Position numbers and translations under genes: made by a program. This document shows positions 62,588 through 64,000 of a stretch of DNA of 64,000 nucleotides, piece by piece. This DNA is from JAFGDI01 sp963662515 (GTDB lineage Bacteria; Planctomycetota; Phycisphaerae; Sedimentisphaerales; SM23-30), in NCBI GenBank assembly GCA_963662515.1, contig OY759675.1, forward strand, positions 1,612,001-1,676,000. Reading direction: 5' to 3'. Each line of letters opens with the position of its first letter. The first letter of the stretch is position 1. Below the pieces are notes generated by a model. That model saw only the letters and a list, made by a program, of their open reading frames with translations. It was not told where the DNA came from and made no database searches.

Positions 62588-64000
62588 TTATCTCATAGCC
62601 TTGTAAGCATTTATGAGGCCATTAGTTGAGCTGTCATGACTGCTGATGGCTTCAGAGTTGTTGAGCTCTGGTAAAATGCGATTAGCCAGTTGTTTGCCCA
62701 GCTCAACACCCCACTGATCGAAACTGAATACATTCCAGATTATACCCTGGACAAAAATCTTATGCTCGTAAGCGGCGATCAGGCTGCCCAGACTGCGAGG
62801 TGTGATCTCTTTGACCAGAATGGAATTGGTGGGTATATTGCCCTGGAAAATCTTGAAGGGCAGGAGGGCGGCAATTTCAGCTTCGCTTTTCCCGGCAGCT
62901 TTTAGTTCGGCGGTAACTTCAGCAGCGGATTTGCCCTGCATCAGAGCTTCTGTCTGGGCGAAGAAATTGCTGAGAAGTTTGGCGTGATGGTCGCCCAACG
63001 GGTTATGGCTGCGGGCTGGGGCGATAAAGTCGCAGGGTATCAGTTTAGTACCCTGATGGATAAGCTGATAGAAAGCGTGCTGGCCATTAGTGCCAGGTTC
63101 TCCCCAGACAATCGGTCCGGTTTGATAGTCCACCGGGTTGCCGTTGCGATCAACATATTTACCGTTACTCTCCATGTTACCTTGCTGGAAATATGCGGCA
63201 AAACGGTGCAGATACTGGTCATAAGGCAGAATAGCCTCGGTTTGAGCTCCAAAGAAATTATTGTACCACAGACCGATCAGTGCCATAATTACTGGCATAT
63301 TCTGGGCGAAATCTGCTGTCTGGAAATGATTATCCATAGCATGGGCGCCTTCCAGCAGGGCGATGAAATTATCAAAACCTATTGTGCAGGCGATGGGCAG
63401 ACCAATTGCTGACCAGAGAGAGTAGCGGCCGCCTACCCAGTCCCAGAATCCGAACATATTGGCGGTGTCTATGCCAAAATCAGCTACCGCCTTGCCGTTA
63501 GTCGAAACTGCGACAAAATGTTTTCCTACATGCTTTTGTTCGCCCTGGCACTGATTGAGGAACCAGTCACGGGCGGTAAAGGCATTAGTCATGGTTTCCT
63601 GAGTAGTAAATGTTTTTGAGGCTATTATAAATATAGTAGTCTCAGCGTTAACCTTTTTCAGGGTCTCTGCTATGTGTGAGCCATCAACATTAGAGACAAA
63701 AAGCGGGGTTATTCCCTGCCAATAGGGTTTGAGAGCTTCTGTCACCATTACCGGCCCCAGGTCGGAACCGCCGATGCCAATGTTAACGATATGGGTTATT
63801 TTTTTGCCGGTGTAGCCTTTCCAGTCACCATTAAGGACTTTATGGCAAAAATCCTTCATCTGAGCCAGTACAGAATTAACATCGGGCATAACATCTTTTC
63901 CGCTAACCATTACCGGTGTGTTACTGCGGTTACGCAGAGCAGTATGTAATACAGCGCGATTTTCGGTTTGATTTATTGTTTCTCCGTTGAACATGGCCTT
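62588..64000 (-). CDS. pgi: Glucose-6-phosphate isomerase (N-terminus beyond window)
   Basis: Interconverts glucose 6-phosphate and fructose 6-phosphate. About 471 residues are visible; full enzymes of this class have about 550, so the N-terminal 70 or so lie past 64000, and the Met at 63994 is internal (Lys-Ala-Met precedes it in frame). Active-site landmarks: VNIGIGGSDLGP, SKTFTTQETMTN (phosphate-binding Ser/Thr loop), VGGRYSLWSAIGLP, GEPGTNGQHAFYQLIHQG (catalytic Glu and His) and FDQWGVELGKQLA (catalytic Lys). All are intact. It ends about 128 bases after rsgA on the opposite strand, so the two are convergent. Confidence 0.96.
   Translation of the reverse strand, partial: KAMFNGETINQTENRAVLHTALRNRSNTPVMVSGKDVMPDVNSVLAQMKDFCHKVLNGDWKGYTGKKITHIVNIGIGGSDLGPVMVTEALKPYWQGITPLFVSNVDGSHIAETLKKVNAETTIFIIASKTFTTQETMTNAFTARDWFLNQCQGEQKHVGKHFVAVSTNGKAVADFGIDTANMFGFWDWVGGRYSLWSAIGLPIACTIGFDNFIALLEGAHAMDNHFQTADFAQNMPVIMALIGLWYNNFFGAQTEAILPYDQYLHRFAAYFQQGNMESNGKYVDRNGNPVDYQTGPIVWGEPGTNGQHAFYQLIHQGTKLIPCDFIAPARSHNPLGDHHAKLLSNFFAQTEALMQGKSAAEVTAELKAAGKSEAEIAALLPFKIFQGNIPTNSILVKEITPRSLGSLIAAYEHKIFVQGIIWNVFSFDQWGVELGKQLANRILPELNNSEAISSHDSSTNGLINAYKAMR

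Noticed and set aside
1..64000. CRISPR arrays, tRNA and rRNA genes
   Set aside because: No regularly spaced direct repeats, cloverleaf signatures or rRNA core sequences were found; the repeats seen are palindromic and dispersed.

Overview
The window reads as a chromosomal segment of a planctomycete, most likely class Phycisphaerae (the anaerobic, polysaccharide-degrading Sedimentisphaerales would fit). This is inference from gene content. The pointers are many large exported proteins with GLUG repeats or LamG folds, paired dockerin-like C-termini ending in Trp-Leu, a planctomycete-style ECF sigma factor with a FecR-type partner, a PEP-CTERM protein, a planctomycete-style prepilin-like protein, and a pyruvate:ferredoxin oxidoreductase indicating anaerobic metabolism. 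Base composition is moderate (mid-40s % GC by eye, not computed). No rRNA, tRNA, CRISPR array or intact transposase was seen.

Layout. 1-2540: the start of an RNase III gene (cut by the edge, minus strand) and a DinG-type helicase. 2618-11481: two divergent giant GLUG proteins. 11792-16637: a secreted PI-PLC/LamG protein, a Gfo/Idh/MocA oxidoreductase and rRNA methyltransferase RsmE. 16747-21647: an acidic tail-anchored protein and a third GLUG protein. 21764-25597: a small Cys-rich protein, a carboxymuconolactone decarboxylase-like protein, the overlapping spermidine pair speD-speE, a structured non-coding stretch and an exported S1/P1-type nuclease or phospholipase. 25765-29780: PEP-CTERM protein, prepilin-like protein and a multi-domain exported protein. 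29968-33490: a probably frameshifted fibronectin-type gene, a secreted endonuclease I and a GAF/PP2C phosphatase. 33881-41006: nifJ, a GNAT acetyltransferase and a secreted family 2 glycoside hydrolase. 41214-48037: a TPR lipoprotein, a gingipain-like plus transglutaminase protein, pyrE and a run of small genes (XRE regulator, retropepsin-like protein, DUF3137 protein). 48334-53322: ileS and an LptF/LptG-type permease. 53630-61021: an ECF sigma / FecR / LamG / LamG-phosphatase cluster. 61242-64000: rsgA and the 3' part of pgi.

How the parts fit. Housekeeping genes sit singly among a large exported repertoire. Nucleases, a phospholipase, a phosphatase and a glycoside hydrolase suggest scavenging of phosphorus, nucleotides and polymers from the surroundings. 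Seven exported proteins end in similar dockerin-like helix pairs, which suggests a common surface-display or assembly route. Between genes lie several families of palindromic repeats, including a 142-bp element with matching inverted ends at 15525-15666 and a larger one at 51491-51676 whose right half recurs at 11594-11667.
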